Shown in pieces: positions 55,112 through 63,968 of a stretch of DNA of 64,000 bases. Position 1 is the first letter of the stretch. Each line of letters begins with the position of its first letter. Made by a program: the position numbers and the translations under genes. This stretch comes from Agrobacterium genomosp. 13 str. CFBP 6927 (GTDB taxonomy: Bacteria > Pseudomonadota > Alphaproteobacteria > Rhizobiales > Rhizobiaceae), in assembly GCA_900012615.1 (NCBI GenBank), contig LT009757.1, positions 1,873,520 through 1,937,519 on the forward strand, in the 5' to 3' direction. Under the pieces are notes generated by a model. The model made no database searches. It had not been told where the DNA came from and worked only from the letters and a program-made list of their open reading frames with translations.

Positions 55112-55162
55112 CAAGCAGAGGGCGTATTCTAGAATGCTGCCGTCACCGCCAGCACATAACTA

Positions 55163-56620
55163 TCAGCTTCCGCTGCCAACCATCGTGGCCACAACGGCAA
55201 TCGCCATCTTCAACCGCTGGCGCACAACGGAGCGGCCAAGCAGCGCCATCGAGTCAAACAACGGCAGCGAGCGCGAGGAACCGGAGACGGCGACGAAAAG
55301 CGGCGGCGTCACGACGCGCAGCTTCTTGCCAGTGCGTTCGGCGACATCGCGCAGTTCGGCCTCGATCGCTTCCACGTTCCAGTCCGGCATCTTCTCGAGG
55401 TCGGCGGCAACCGTGGTGAGGATTTCGTGGATTTCCTCGGGTTTGCTTTTGAGCCCGGCGAAGGAAGCCGGCGTCAGGCCGACATCGCTCGCCAGCAGAA
55501 AGCCGGCGAGGTTCGGCAATTCGCCTAGTCTGGAAATGCGGCTCTGGGCAAGCTTCAGGCCTTCGGTGAGGCGGGCATTTTCCATCGCCCATTCCAGCGT
55601 GCGGGCAATGAACTCCTCCGGCGAAAGCTTCTCGCGCAGCCAGCGGCCGTTCAGCCAGTCCAGCTTCTGGATGTCGAAGATGGCGCCGGCCTTGGAAAGC
55701 GCTTCCGGGTCGAACTTCGCCGCCAGCTCGTCCATGGTCAGAAGTTCTTCGCCTTCGGCGATCTGGATGAAGAACAGGCCAAGGAAGTTCATCAGCGCTT
55801 CCGGCAGGTAACCGAGCGCGGAATAATAGGAGATAGATGTCGGGTTCTTGCGCTTGGAAAGCTTCGACTTGTCGGCGTTGCGCATCAGCGAGAGATGCAT
55901 GAACGTGGGCTGGTCCCAGCCGAAATAACGGTAAAGCAGAATGTGCTTGGGCACGGATGCCAGCCATTCTTCGCCGCGCGCCACATGGGTGATTTTCATC
56001 AGATGGTCGTCGATGACGTTTGCCATGTGATAGGTCGGCATGCCGTCGGCCTTGATCAGCACCTGCATGTCGACCGAATCCCACGGGATCGAGACATCGC
56101 CATAAACGCCGTCATGGAAATCGCACGAACCTTCGGTCGGGATTTTCATGCGCACGACGTTGGCCTCGCCGGCGGCGACGCGGGCGGTGACTTCCTCGGC
56201 CTTCAGGTTGAGGCAGTGGCCATCATATTTCGGCGGCTTGCCGGCGGCGCGCTGGGCTTCGCGCATTTCTTCCAGCCGCTCGGGCGTGCAGAAACAGCGG
56301 AAGGCATGGCCTTTTTCCAGCAGCTCTTCTGCATAGGGCCAGTACATGGCCTTGCGCTCGGACTGGCGGTAGGGACCGTAAGGGCCCCCGACGTCAGGGC
56401 CTTCCGACCAGGTCAGCCCGGTCCAGCGCAGGGCTTCCAGCACTTTCTGCTCATATTCGAGGGTCGAGCGGGTGGCGTCGGTATCCTCGATGCGCAGGAT
56501 GAACTCACCGCCATGTTTCTTGGCGAAGAGATAGTTGAACAGCGCGATATAGGCGGTGCCGACATGCGGCTCGCCGGTGGGGGAAGGTGCGATGCGGACG
56601 CGAACGCCGGAAGTGGTCAT
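55163..56620 (-). CDS. gltX: Glutamyl-tRNA synthetase
   Basis: 485 residues from ATG 56620 (MTTSGVRVRIAPSPTG); a GTG three codons upstream is an alternative. Class I motifs: HIGH variant HVGT in SPTGEPHVGTAYIALFNY and KMSKS variant KLSKR. ILRIEDTDATRST and GPDVGGPYGPYRQSER resemble the Thermus-type GluRS as I remember it rather than the common HIGN/HIGG form. Charges tRNA-Glu; alphaproteobacteria often carry two GluRS, so this may be one paralogue. The C-terminal ~25 residues are not conserved. Overlap or coupling with lysS is absent. Confidence 0.94.
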   Translation of the reverse strand: MTTSGVRVRIAPSPTGEPHVGTAYIALFNYLFAKKHGGEFILRIEDTDATRSTLEYEQKVLEALRWTGLTWSEGPDVGGPYGPYRQSERKAMYWPYAEELLEKGHAFRCFCTPERLEEMREAQRAAGKPPKYDGHCLNLKAEEVTARVAAGEANVVRMKIPTEGSCDFHDGVYGDVSIPWDSVDMQVLIKADGMPTYHMANVIDDHLMKITHVARGEEWLASVPKHILLYRYFGWDQPTFMHLSLMRNADKSKLSKRKNPTSISYYSALGYLPEALMNFLGLFFIQIAEGEELLTMDELAAKFDPEALSKAGAIFDIQKLDWLNGRWLREKLSPEEFIARTLEWAMENARLTEGLKLAQSRISRLGELPNLAGFLLASDVGLTPASFAGLKSKPEEIHEILTTVAADLEKMPDWNVEAIEAELRDVAERTGKKLRVVTPPLFVAVSGSSRSLPLFDSMALLGRSVVRQRLKMAIAVVATMVGSGS

Positions 56621-56832
56621 GAAATTCACTCGTCGTGACGTGGCAGTGACATCGGGGCGGTTTCACCCGTCTGTCACGATGTTTTCGTTTGGATGCGGCA
56701 GGAAATCATGTTGGAAGACGCAATGAAAGCGCCTTTTGCACATTCCCGTTCGGCTTCGGCTTAGGCCATATTCTGCCGCAGGCGTCAAGGAAATACGAAG
56801 CCCGCGTTGGTTCAGCGTCCTGGCCGAGAGTC

Positions 56833-58605
56833 CTAGCTCACTGGCCAGACGTAAAGCAGCATCGGAATGCTGGCGATGACGATCATGATCGACAGCGGCA
56901 GGCCAAGGCGCGGATAGTCGCTGAAGCGATAACCGCCGGGGCCCATGACCAGCGTATTGCACTGGTGGCCGATGGGGGTGAGGAAATCGCAGCCGGCGCC
57001 GATCGCCACCGCCATCAGGAAGGCCTCCGGCCGGAAACCGAGCGTGGTGGCGAAACCGGCGGCGATGGGAGCCATGACCAGCACGGTGGCGGCATTGTTG
57101 AGAAAGGGCGTCACCGCCATGGCGGTGAGCAGGATCATGCCCAGCGCCGCAAAAGGCGGTAATCCCTGCGCAGCATGACCGAGCCAGGCGGCGATCAATT
57201 CGCTCGCGCCGCTGGTGCGCAGGCTGTCGCTGACGGGAATGAGGGCGGCGAGCATGACGAGGATCGGCCCGTCGATGGATTTATAGACCTCGGTGAGCGG
57301 GATTGCGCCAACGACGATCATCAGGAAAGCGGCGGCGAAAAAGGCGACGGAGACCGGCACCAGCCCGCTGCCGGCGGCGATCATGGCGGCGGCAAGTACG
57401 ATGACGGGTAAAAGCGCGCGGCGCTGCACGCCAAGCAGGATTTCGCGTTGTGCCAGCGGCAGCAGCGAAAATTCCTGCAATACCTGCGGCAGGTTCTTGC
57501 GGCTTCCCTGCAGCAGGATCACATCGCCCGCCTGCAGCGTCAGGTCGGAGAGCCGCTGGTTGACGCGCTGGCCGCGGCGGCTGACCGCAATCAGATTGAC
57601 GCCACGTGTGTAGGACAGTGCCAGTTCGCGTGCGGAAATTCCGTTGAGAACGGATTCATTGCCAATCACCGCCTCCATGGAGATAAGGTCGGCGGTTTTC
57701 TGGCCGTTTTCCGTCAGCGGCTTGCCGGATAGCAGCAGCTTCGCCTGCGAGACGATGCGGTCCAGGCCTTCCGGGTTGCCTTCGAGAAGAATGGTGTCGC
57801 CCGGTTTCAGATTGACGTCGGGAAAGGGGGAGATGCGCCGTGGTCCGCGCAGGATGGTGCTGGCGATCACGTCGCCATCCGCCTGTTTCAAAAGCTCGCG
57901 CAGCGGCCTGTCCGCATAGGTGCTGTCGGCAGGCAGCGTCGCTTCGGCGGTATAGGCCGACTGGTCGAGAATATCTTCCACCGATGCCTGCTGCCGGTTG
58001 CGCACGGGCAGCAGCCGGTAACCAAAGGTCAGGAAGACGATGCCGATCACCGTCAGCCCGAGGCCGACGGGTGTGAAGTCGAACATCGAAAAGCTCTGCC
58101 CGGTCATTTCCTCGCGCAGCCGCGAGACGACGATGTTGGGCGAGGTACCGATCTGCGTCATCAACCCGCCCAGCAGGGCGGCAAAGGCCATGGGCATCAG
58201 ATAATAGGAGACCGGGCTGCCGGATTTGCGGGCGAACTGGAACGCGACCGGCATCATGATGGCAAGCGCACCGATATTCTTGATGAAGGCCGACATGATG
58301 GCGACGACGATCATCAGAAAGGCCAGCTGCAGGCCCTTGGAATGCATTTCTGGGAAATATTTCTTGATGGTCATGTCGACGATGCCGGAACGTGCCACCG
58401 CCGAACTGACCACCAGCGCACTGCCGACGATGATGACGATATCATCCGAAAAACCGGAGAAAGCCTTCTCGAAAGGCACGACACCAACGGCCACGGCCAC
58501 CAGCAAGGCGCTGCAGGCGACAACATCATAACGGAACCTGTCCCAGATGAACGCGACCATCATGCCGGCGATCACGGTGAAGGCGAGGATCTGGTCGGTT
58601 GTCAT
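56833..58605 (-). CDS. SLC13-type anion transporter with two TrkA-C domains
   Basis: 590 residues from ATG 58605 (MTTDQILAFTVIAGM); 36 more in-frame residues upstream show no conservation. Membrane half: helices with AFLMIVVAIMSAFIKNIGALAIMMPVA and GTSPNIVVSRLREE. The middle (about 205-375) is soluble and holds two RCK-C/TrkA-C domains (RPLRELLKQADGDVIASTILRG...GDTILLEGNPEGLDRI and ELALSYTRGVNLIAVSRRGQ...GDVILLQGSRKNL). A second membrane half ends with NNAATVLVMAPIAAGF and GHQCNTLVMGPGGYRFSDY. This is the SLC13-like/sodium:sulfate (SAC1-like) permease layout; sulfate or dicarboxylate is the likely substrate. Confidence 0.88.
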   Translation of the reverse strand: MTTDQILAFTVIAGMMVAFIWDRFRYDVVACSALLVAVAVGVVPFEKAFSGFSDDIVIIVGSALVVSSAVARSGIVDMTIKKYFPEMHSKGLQLAFLMIVVAIMSAFIKNIGALAIMMPVAFQFARKSGSPVSYYLMPMAFAALLGGLMTQIGTSPNIVVSRLREEMTGQSFSMFDFTPVGLGLTVIGIVFLTFGYRLLPVRNRQQASVEDILDQSAYTAEATLPADSTYADRPLRELLKQADGDVIASTILRGPRRISPFPDVNLKPGDTILLEGNPEGLDRIVSQAKLLLSGKPLTENGQKTADLISMEAVIGNESVLNGISARELALSYTRGVNLIAVSRRGQRVNQRLSDLTLQAGDVILLQGSRKNLPQVLQEFSLLPLAQREILLGVQRRALLPVIVLAAAMIAAGSGLVPVSVAFFAAAFLMIVVGAIPLTEVYKSIDGPILVMLAALIPVSDSLRTSGASELIAAWLGHAAQGLPPFAALGMILLTAMAVTPFLNNAATVLVMAPIAAGFATTLGFRPEAFLMAVAIGAGCDFLTPIGHQCNTLVMGPGGYRFSDYPRLGLPLSIMIVIASIPMLLYVWPVS

Positions 58606-58719
58606 GCTGGCTGTTTGCTTTCGAAGGAGATGCGGCGGGAATGACTCTATCGATGAGGATATCGAAGAACGCAAGCCGGGGTGAAGCGGTTCCGGAGTGG
58701 GATGGTCATTCATATCTTT

Positions 58720-58836
58720 CCGTCATACCGGCCCCTGAGCCGGTATCCAGCCGACGCGGCTCTCACGCGACGAGGGGAGTTTTTTCAGCCCAAGGACTTG
58801 GGCTGGCTGGATGCCGGATCAAGTCCGGCATGACGG
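58720..58836. repeat. RIME-like intergenic repeat, copy 5 (left of the GIY-YIG gene)
   Basis: CCGTCATACCGGC...GCCGGTAT outer-left palindrome, CCGACGCGGCTCTCACGCGACG module, perfect CAGCCCAAGGACTTGGGCTG and GCCGGATCAAGTCCGGC. Nearly identical and parallel to copy 6 at 59188. Confidence 0.8.
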
Positions 58837-58849
58837 AGCGGAGGGATTG

Positions 58850-59137
58850 TCAGAGAAGAAAATGGGCAATGTCGTCCCAGGCTGGATTGAGATCTTCAAT
58901 CAACTTGATCTTCCATGCCCTCGGCCAGTTTTTTATCGTCTTTTCTCTCGCAATTGCGTCCGTGACGAGATCGTATGTTTCGAACCACACAAGCGTCTTA
59001 ACGCCATAACGGGTTGTGAAGCCGGGCGTCAAATTGTTCTGATGTTCATATAAACGGTGAGAAAGGTCGCTTGTTACGCCAGTATAGAGCGTACCGTTTC
59101 TTTTGGATGCAAGAATATAAACGTAACCTTCGCGCAT
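58850..59137 (-). CDS. GIY-YIG domain nuclease-like small protein
   Basis: 95 residues from ATG 59137 (MREGYVYILASKRNGTLYTGVTSDLSHRLYEHQ). The GIY-YIG signature shows as YVYIL...LYTGVT, with the conserved arginine in SHRLYEH, glutamate in AIAREKTIKNWPR and the tail NPAWDD. Relatives are short stand-alone proteins (UvrC N-domain like), very common in rhizobia and of unknown function. The gene is visibly less GC-rich than its neighbours and is flanked by two parallel RIME-like copies (58720 and 59188), suggesting it moved as a unit. An earlier ATG at 59161 is possible. Confidence 0.85.
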   Translation of the reverse strand: MREGYVYILASKRNGTLYTGVTSDLSHRLYEHQNNLTPGFTTRYGVKTLVWFETYDLVTDAIAREKTIKNWPRAWKIKLIEDLNPAWDDIAHFLL

Positions 59138-59187
59138 GAGAAAAGCATGCGCAAAGGTCATTGTTTTGGCAAGAGGTGAAACTATTT

Positions 59188-59301
59188 CCGTCATACCGGA
59201 CTTGATCCGGTATCCAGCCGACGCGCGTCTGCGCGGCGAGAGGAGTTTTTCAGCCCAAGGACTTGGGCTGACTGGATGCCGGATCAAGTCCGGCATGACG
59301 G
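59188..59301. repeat. RIME-like intergenic repeat, copy 6 (right of the GIY-YIG gene)
   Basis: Complete copy: CCGTCATACCGGACTTGATC arm, CCGACGCGCGTCTGCGCGGCG module, CAGCCCAAGGACTTGGGCTG, then GCCGGATCAAGTCCGGCATGACGG. Same orientation as copy 5, and ends 9 bases before the terC-family stop codon. Confidence 0.8.
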
Positions 59302-59309
59302 AAGTGCGG

Positions 59310-60068
59310 TCAATGTGCCTCTTCAGCACTCGCCTTCTTCCGGCGCCGCGCGTTGCGGGCCAGCATGTTGAGCAGTTCCACCAGCGCCGAAAACGCCATG
59401 GCGGCATAGACGTAGCCCTTGGGAACATGGAAGCCCATGCCTTCGGCGATCAGCGTCGTGCCGATCATCATCAGGAAGGCGAGCGCCAGCATGACGATGG
59501 TGGGGTTGCGCTCGATGAAGTTGGCAAGCGGGGTTGCGGCGAGCAGCATGACGGCGACGGCCACGACGACGGCGACGATCATGATCGGCAGATGTGGTGT
59601 CATGCCGACGGCGGTGATGATGCTGTCCACCGAGAAGACGAGGTCGAGCAGCAGGATCTGGCCGATGGCTGCGCCGAAATTCATCGCCACGGGACCGCCG
59701 ACCATGTCTTCCTTGTGATCTTCGGGATCGACATTGTGGTGGATTTCCTTGGTGGCCTTCCACATCAGGAAGAGACCGCCGGCGATCAGGATCATGTCCT
59801 TCCAGGAGAAGGCATGGTCGAAGATTTCGAAGACCGGCGTGGTCAGCTGCACGATCCAGGCGACGGTGCCGAGCAGGCCAAGGCGCATCACCAGAGCAAG
59901 GCCGATACCGATCTTGCGGGCTTTTTCGCGCTGTTCGGGCGGCAGCTTGTTGGTGAGGATCGAGATGAAGATCAGGTTGTCGATGCCGAGCACGACCTCC
60001 ATGACGATAAGCGTGACGAGCGCCACCCACGCAGCGGGGTCGGACAGGAGAGGGAGAACGGACTCCAT
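59310..60068 (-). CDS. TerC-family integral membrane protein
   Basis: 252 residues from ATG 60068 ([14 protein letters not shown]), with AGGAAAT upstream; a start 16 codons earlier is less supported. About seven helices and the two family motifs [15 protein letters not shown] and [15 protein letters not shown] with buried aspartates. The family includes Alx/MeeY-type Mn2+ exporters and tellurite-resistance TerC. A manganese or calcium role is reasonable, given the sit Mn importer 8 kb away, but unproven. The C-terminus is basic ([14 protein letters not shown]). No yybP-ykoY riboswitch was recognised upstream. Confidence 0.9.
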   Translation of the reverse strand: MESVLPLLSDPAAWVALVTLIVMEVVLGIDNLIFISILTNKLPPEQREKARKIGIGLALVMRLGLLGTVAWIVQLTTPVFEIFDHAFSWKDMILIAGGLFLMWKATKEIHHNVDPEDHKEDMVGGPVAMNFGAAIGQILLLDLVFSVDSIITAVGMTPHLPIMIVAVVVAVAVMLLAATPLANFIERNPTIVMLALAFLMMIGTTLIAEGMGFHVPKGYVYAAMAFSALVELLNMLARNARRRKKASAEEAH

Positions 60069-60230
60069 CAGGGAATATTTCCTTTCAGCAACAAGGACGG
60101 CCGAGAATTCGGTCAACGAGATTTATAGCGCAATACGCGAGAAACAAGGAGATGAAGTGCCTTCTAGGCAAGATTTCATCGAAATTTCGCGCAAGCCGCG
60201 TATCGGCGCTGGCGCCGTTGCTGAATGATC

Positions 60231-60920
60231 TCAGGCCTTGTCGGTTCCGTAGGCGGCCATGAATACCTTGATGGCGCTGGTAATCACCCGGTCCAGCTCC
60301 TCTTCGGGCACCGGGCCGTCGATTTCTCCAAACAGCCGCAGCTTGAAGAAAGTGCCGGTGGAAAGCTCGATATATTGCCGTGCAGCCAGCTCAACGTCGT
60401 CGACCTTCAGATGGCCGAGCGCGACATGGTGCTCGATGAAATCCTGAAGCACGGTGCGGACATTGTTGGGTGCGGCGATGAAGAAACGCTGCGCCAGCTT
60501 CGGCATACGGTCGATGACGCCGATGACCGAGCGCATGGCCGGGATCATCTCCGAGCAGATCATCTTGTTGGCAAAGGCCTTGCCGAACTGCTTCAGCCCC
60601 TCGCGCACCTCTTCGGTGCCGGCCAGAATATTGCGCATGGAAGTGGCGAATTCCTGCCGGTGATGGTCGACGAGGGCGGCGAACAGATCCTCCTTGTTGG
60701 AGAAGTAGACATAGATCGTACCCTTGGAAACGCCCGCTTCCCGGGTAATGTCGTTCATGCTGGCGGCGTCGAAGCCCTTGCGCTTGAAAACGCGCCAGGC
60801 GCCCGCCAGAATCTGCTCACGCTTGGCCGGGTCTTCGCCCGCCGCAAAACGTCCGCCGGGGCTTCCGGGACAGCCCGCTTCCATGTCCGCTTCAATATCC
60901 ATGTCTTCCCCTGCCATCAT
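60231..60920 (-). CDS. TetR-family transcriptional repressor of the efflux operon
   Basis: 229 residues from ATG 60920 with GGAGG 6 bases upstream. HTH ITREAGVSKGTIYVYFSNKEDLF (about residues 55-80) after an acidic leader of 28 residues. The C-terminal domain is the TetR_C type seen in efflux regulators. Divergent from an emrAB pair; two TCGAACC-based palindromes in the gap are the likely operators, so it probably represses both directions until a drug or plant compound binds. A rhizobial counterpart is the EmrR/EmrAB system of S. meliloti. Confidence 0.92.
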   Translation of the reverse strand: MMAGEDMDIEADMEAGCPGSPGGRFAAGEDPAKREQILAGAWRVFKRKGFDAASMNDITREAGVSKGTIYVYFSNKEDLFAALVDHHRQEFATSMRNILAGTEEVREGLKQFGKAFANKMICSEMIPAMRSVIGVIDRMPKLAQRFFIAAPNNVRTVLQDFIEHHVALGHLKVDDVELAARQYIELSTGTFFKLRLFGEIDGPVPEEELDRVITSAIKVFMAAYGTDKA

Positions 60921-60965
60921 TATCGCCTCCTAGCACGGCAACGGCGTAAAAAAATTAACCAGACG

Positions 60966-60983
60966 TCGAACCAAACGGTTCGA
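60966..60983. promoter_or_regulatory. TetR operator 1: TCGAACC-N4-GGTTCGA
   Basis: Perfect 7-base inverted repeat, 46 bases upstream of the TetR gene start. A second copy with two changes in the right arm lies at 61021-61038, 48 bases further on. Confidence 0.7.
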
Positions 60984-60989
60984 TAACAC

Positions 60990-61038
60990 TTGATATGTGT
61001 CAGGAAAGAGATTATGTCAATCGAACCGAACGGTTCAG
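60990..61038 (+). promoter_or_regulatory. emrA promoter and TetR operator 2
   Basis: TTGATA (60990-60995), 17-base spacing, TATGTC (61013-61018) form a plausible plus-strand promoter. Operator 2, TCGAACC-N4-GGTTCAG (61021-61038), covers the start region just downstream, so a bound repressor would block initiation. Confidence 0.55.
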
Positions 61039-61076
61039 TTCGAAAACTTTCTTCAATCCTATCACGGTACAATCTC

Positions 61077-62291
61077 ATGTCGGCCCAGAAGAATAGCGCG
61101 GTTCGCGCCGTCAACGATGCGGAAGAGGCGGATGTTTCCGCCAAGGCCGAGACCTCTCCGGCAAAGCCGGTCGAGGCCCCGCCTCAGACCCCGGCACAGA
61201 CCGTCGCTGCGCCGAAGCAGAAGAAGCGCTCGAAGCTTCTGCCGATCTTTGCCATCGCCCTTCTCGCCGGTGCCGGCTGGTATGGTTACAACTGGTGGAT
61301 CGACGGCCGCTTCATGGTCTCGACCGATGATGCCTATATAGAAGGTGACATTGCCGTCATCGCGCCCAAGGTTTCCGGTTACGTCGCCAAGGTGAACGTG
61401 GTCGAGAACCAGGAAGTCAAGGCGGGCGATCCGCTGGTGACGCTGGACGACGGCGACTATCGCATCGCGCTCGATCAGGCAGAAGCGCAGATCCGTACCG
61501 AAGAACTGTCGCTGAAGCGCATCGACGCGCAGATCGTTGGCGGCGAAGCGTCTCTGGAACAGGCCGTCGCCCAGAAGGGCGCGCTGGATGCCGCCCTTCG
61601 CGGTGCCGAAATCACCCAGAAGCGCGCCAGCGAACTGCAGGCGAAGGATGTCGGCACGGTTGCCGCTTCCGACAATGCGCAAGTCGCGCTCGATCAGGCC
61701 AAGGCGAATGTCGTGGCCGGTGATGCCGCCATCTCTTCGGCGAAAGCAAATGTCGAGCTTCTGCGCGCCCAGCGCGAGGAGGCCGAAAGCACCGTCCGCT
61801 CGCTGCAGCTTTCACGCGACAAGGCCGCCCGCGATCTTTCCTTCACGGTTCTGAAGGCGCCCTATGACGGCGTCATCGGCAATCTGGCGGTTCAGAACGG
61901 CGATCTTGTCTCGGTCGGCAAGCGTCTCGCTTCGCTGGTGCCGATGAACGAGCTTTATATCGACGCCAATTTCAAGGAAACGCAGCTTGCGCGCGTGGTT
62001 CCGGGTTCGAAGGTTCGCGTGCATGTGGACGCCTTTGACGATGCGACCATTGAAGGCACGGTGCAGTCGATTTCGCCCGGTTCGGGTTCGGTCTTCTCCA
62101 TGCTGCCGCCGGAAAATGCGACGGGCAACTTCACCAAGGTCATCCAGCGCGTGCCGGTGCGTATCGTCTTTTCGAAGGACGACCTTGCCAAGCACAATCT
62201 GCGCGCAGGCCTGAGCGTCGTTGTCGATGTTGACACCCGTACGGCGCCTGAAGCCACCAAAACGGCGCAAGTTAACCCGGAAGCCAAGTAA
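61077..62291 (+). CDS. emrA: EmrA-type membrane fusion protein
   Basis: 404 residues from ATG 61077 (MSAQKNSAVR). A longer frame from 60990 would start inside the operator/promoter region and is rejected. Cytoplasmic N-terminus rich in A, P and K, one transmembrane helix at about 53-72 (LLPIFAIALLAGAGWYGYNWW). Then a lipoyl/barrel-sandwich half FMVSTDDAYIEGDIAVIAPKVSGYVAKVNV, a long alpha-hairpin coiled coil (about 130-250) and the returning lipoyl motif APYDGVIGNLAVQNGDLV. It bridges the inner-membrane pump EmrB to an outer membrane channel. Confidence 0.93.
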   Translation: MSAQKNSAVRAVNDAEEADVSAKAETSPAKPVEAPPQTPAQTVAAPKQKKRSKLLPIFAIALLAGAGWYGYNWWIDGRFMVSTDDAYIEGDIAVIAPKVSGYVAKVNVVENQEVKAGDPLVTLDDGDYRIALDQAEAQIRTEELSLKRIDAQIVGGEASLEQAVAQKGALDAALRGAEITQKRASELQAKDVGTVAASDNAQVALDQAKANVVAGDAAISSAKANVELLRAQREEAESTVRSLQLSRDKAARDLSFTVLKAPYDGVIGNLAVQNGDLVSVGKRLASLVPMNELYIDANFKETQLARVVPGSKVRVHVDAFDDATIEGTVQSISPGSGSVFSMLPPENATGNFTKVIQRVPVRIVFSKDDLAKHNLRAGLSVVVDVDTRTAPEATKTAQVNPEAK

Positions 62292-62325
62292 GGCGCATCG
62301 CTGATGCGTCGTTGAGGGCAAGATC

Positions 62326-63909
62326 ATGGCGGCTACGGTTGTCGGTACGGGCGGGGCGTCCATCCCCGCCGATCCCCCGATGGACAGGCGCAGGCTCATC
62401 GCGTTTTTCGCGATGGTCTTCGGCATGTTCATGTCCATTCTCGATATTCAGATCGTCTCCGCCTCGCTGGCGGAAATCCAGGCCGGCCTCGGTGCGGGGT
62501 CGGATGAAATCGCCTGGGTGCAGACCTCCTATCTGATCGCCGAAGTCATCATGATCCCGCTGTCGGGCACGCTGGCGCGCATCCTGTCCACGCGTGTGCT
62601 CTTTGCCACCTGCGCGGCCGGTTTCACCATATCGAGCGCTCTCTGCGCCACTGCCACCAATATCGACCAGATGATCGTCTACCGCGCGATCCAGGGCTTT
62701 ATCGGCGGCGGCATGATCCCCTCCGTGTTCGCCGCCGCCTTCACGATCTTCCCGCCTTCGAAGCGCTCGGTCGTCTCGCCGATCATCGGTCTCGTCGCAA
62801 CGCTCGCGCCCACCATCGGCCCGACGGTCGGCGGTTATCTTTCCAATGCCTTTTCCTGGCACTGGCTGTTCCTCGTCAACATCATCCCCGGCATCATCGT
62901 CACCATCCTGACCTGGAGCCTGATCGATTTCGACAAGCCGGAAAAGTCGCTCTGGAAGAAGTTCGACTGGTGGGGGCTGATCTCCATGGCGGTCTTCCTC
63001 GGCTCGCTGGAATATGTGCTGGAAGAGGGCAATAACAAGGACTGGTTCAACGACGAGCATATCGTGCTTGGATCGGTGGCCATGGTCATCGGTGCCGTGG
63101 TGTTCTTCTGGCGCGCCTTCAAGGTGGAATTCCCTGTCGTCGATATCCGCGCTTTCGCCGACCGAAACTTCTCCATCGGCTCGCTGTTTTCCTTTGTCAT
63201 GGGCATCGGGCTTTACGGGCTGACCTATCTTTACCCGCTCTATCTTGGCCGGGTGAGGGGCTATGATGCGCTGATGATCGGCGAGACCATGTTCGTGTCA
63301 GGCCTTGCCATGTTCTTCACCGCGCCGATTGCCGGCAAGGTCTCCACCAAGCTTGATCCGCGGGCGATGATGGCGATCGGTTTCATCAGCTTCGGCTGCG
63401 GCACATGGATCATGACCTATGTGACCACCGACTGGGATTTTTATGAACTTCTGATCCCGCAGATCCTGCGCGGCTTCGGGCTGATGATGTGCATGGTGCC
63501 GATCAACAACATCGCGCTCGGCACCTTGCCGCCCGCCCGCATCCGCAATGCATCCGGCCTGTTCAACCTCACCCGCAACCTTGGCGGCGCGGTCGGACTT
63601 GCCGTCATCAACACCATGCTGTCGCAGCGCACGGACGATCATTATGTGCGGCTGGCGGAACATGTCAGCTATTCCAACCCGCAGGCGCTGGAATGGCTGA
63701 ACAGTGTCGGCGCCAACTATGATTCCTACGGGCTGGACGGCGCTTCCGTCGCGATCAAGAAACTGGTCGGCATGGTGTCGCAGCAGGCATGGATACTGGC
63801 CTTCGCAGATGTGTTTTTCGCGCTGACGCTTTTGTTCGGCAGCCTGATCTTCATGACGATCCTGATCCAGAAACCCAAGGCAGCGCCGCCGCCAGACGCG
63901 GCGCACTAA
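62326..63909 (+). CDS. emrB: EmrB-type MFS drug exporter (DHA2, 14 helices)
   Basis: 527 residues. Opening helix FFAMVFGMFMSILDIQIVSASLAEI carries the LDIQIV motif of DHA2 pumps. GSDEIAWVQTSYLIAEVIMIPLSGTLARI and FIGGGMIPSVFAAAFTIFPPSKR are typical of EmrB/QacA-like proteins. Fourteen hydrophobic segments can be counted approximately. It exports toxic compounds with proton exchange together with EmrA. Starts 34 bases after emrA and is followed by a strong terminator; likely substrate class (uncouplers, flavonoids) comes from relatives only. Confidence 0.94.
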   Translation: MAATVVGTGGASIPADPPMDRRRLIAFFAMVFGMFMSILDIQIVSASLAEIQAGLGAGSDEIAWVQTSYLIAEVIMIPLSGTLARILSTRVLFATCAAGFTISSALCATATNIDQMIVYRAIQGFIGGGMIPSVFAAAFTIFPPSKRSVVSPIIGLVATLAPTIGPTVGGYLSNAFSWHWLFLVNIIPGIIVTILTWSLIDFDKPEKSLWKKFDWWGLISMAVFLGSLEYVLEEGNNKDWFNDEHIVLGSVAMVIGAVVFFWRAFKVEFPVVDIRAFADRNFSIGSLFSFVMGIGLYGLTYLYPLYLGRVRGYDALMIGETMFVSGLAMFFTAPIAGKVSTKLDPRAMMAIGFISFGCGTWIMTYVTTDWDFYELLIPQILRGFGLMMCMVPINNIALGTLPPARIRNASGLFNLTRNLGGAVGLAVINTMLSQRTDDHYVRLAEHVSYSNPQALEWLNSVGANYDSYGLDGASVAIKKLVGMVSQQAWILAFADVFFALTLLFGSLIFMTILIQKPKAAPPPDAAH

Positions 63910-63938
63910 AACAATCCCCTCCCATCCACCGCAGAGCT

Positions 63939-63968
63939 GGGGCCGTCGGAAATGACGGCCCCTTTTTT
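63939..63968 (+). terminator. Rho-independent terminator of the emrAB operon
   Basis: Perfect 9-base stem GGGGCCGTC (63939-63947) and GACGGCCCC (63954-63962), loop GGAAAT, followed by TTTTTT. Twenty-nine bases after the emrB stop. Confidence 0.9.

Noticed and set aside
54911..55162. T-box leader controlling lysS
   Set aside because: No specifier loop or conserved T-box sequence is seen; the gap is filled by a large inverted repeat, and T-boxes are mainly a Firmicutes/Actinobacteria feature.
58606..58713. Longer N-terminus for the SLC13-type transporter
   Set aside because: The extra 36 residues are of mixed, non-conserved composition and run into the RIME-like repeat; MTTDQIL directly before the first helix is the better start.
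60069..60230. yybP-ykoY manganese riboswitch before the TerC-family gene
   Set aside because: No recognisable conserved riboswitch core in the short AT-rich leader, although many such genes carry one.
60990..61076. Upstream start for emrA (reading MICVRKEIMSIEPNG)
   Set aside because: The codons consist of promoter and TetR operator sequence; the ATG at 61077 precedes the normal EmrA-type N-terminus.
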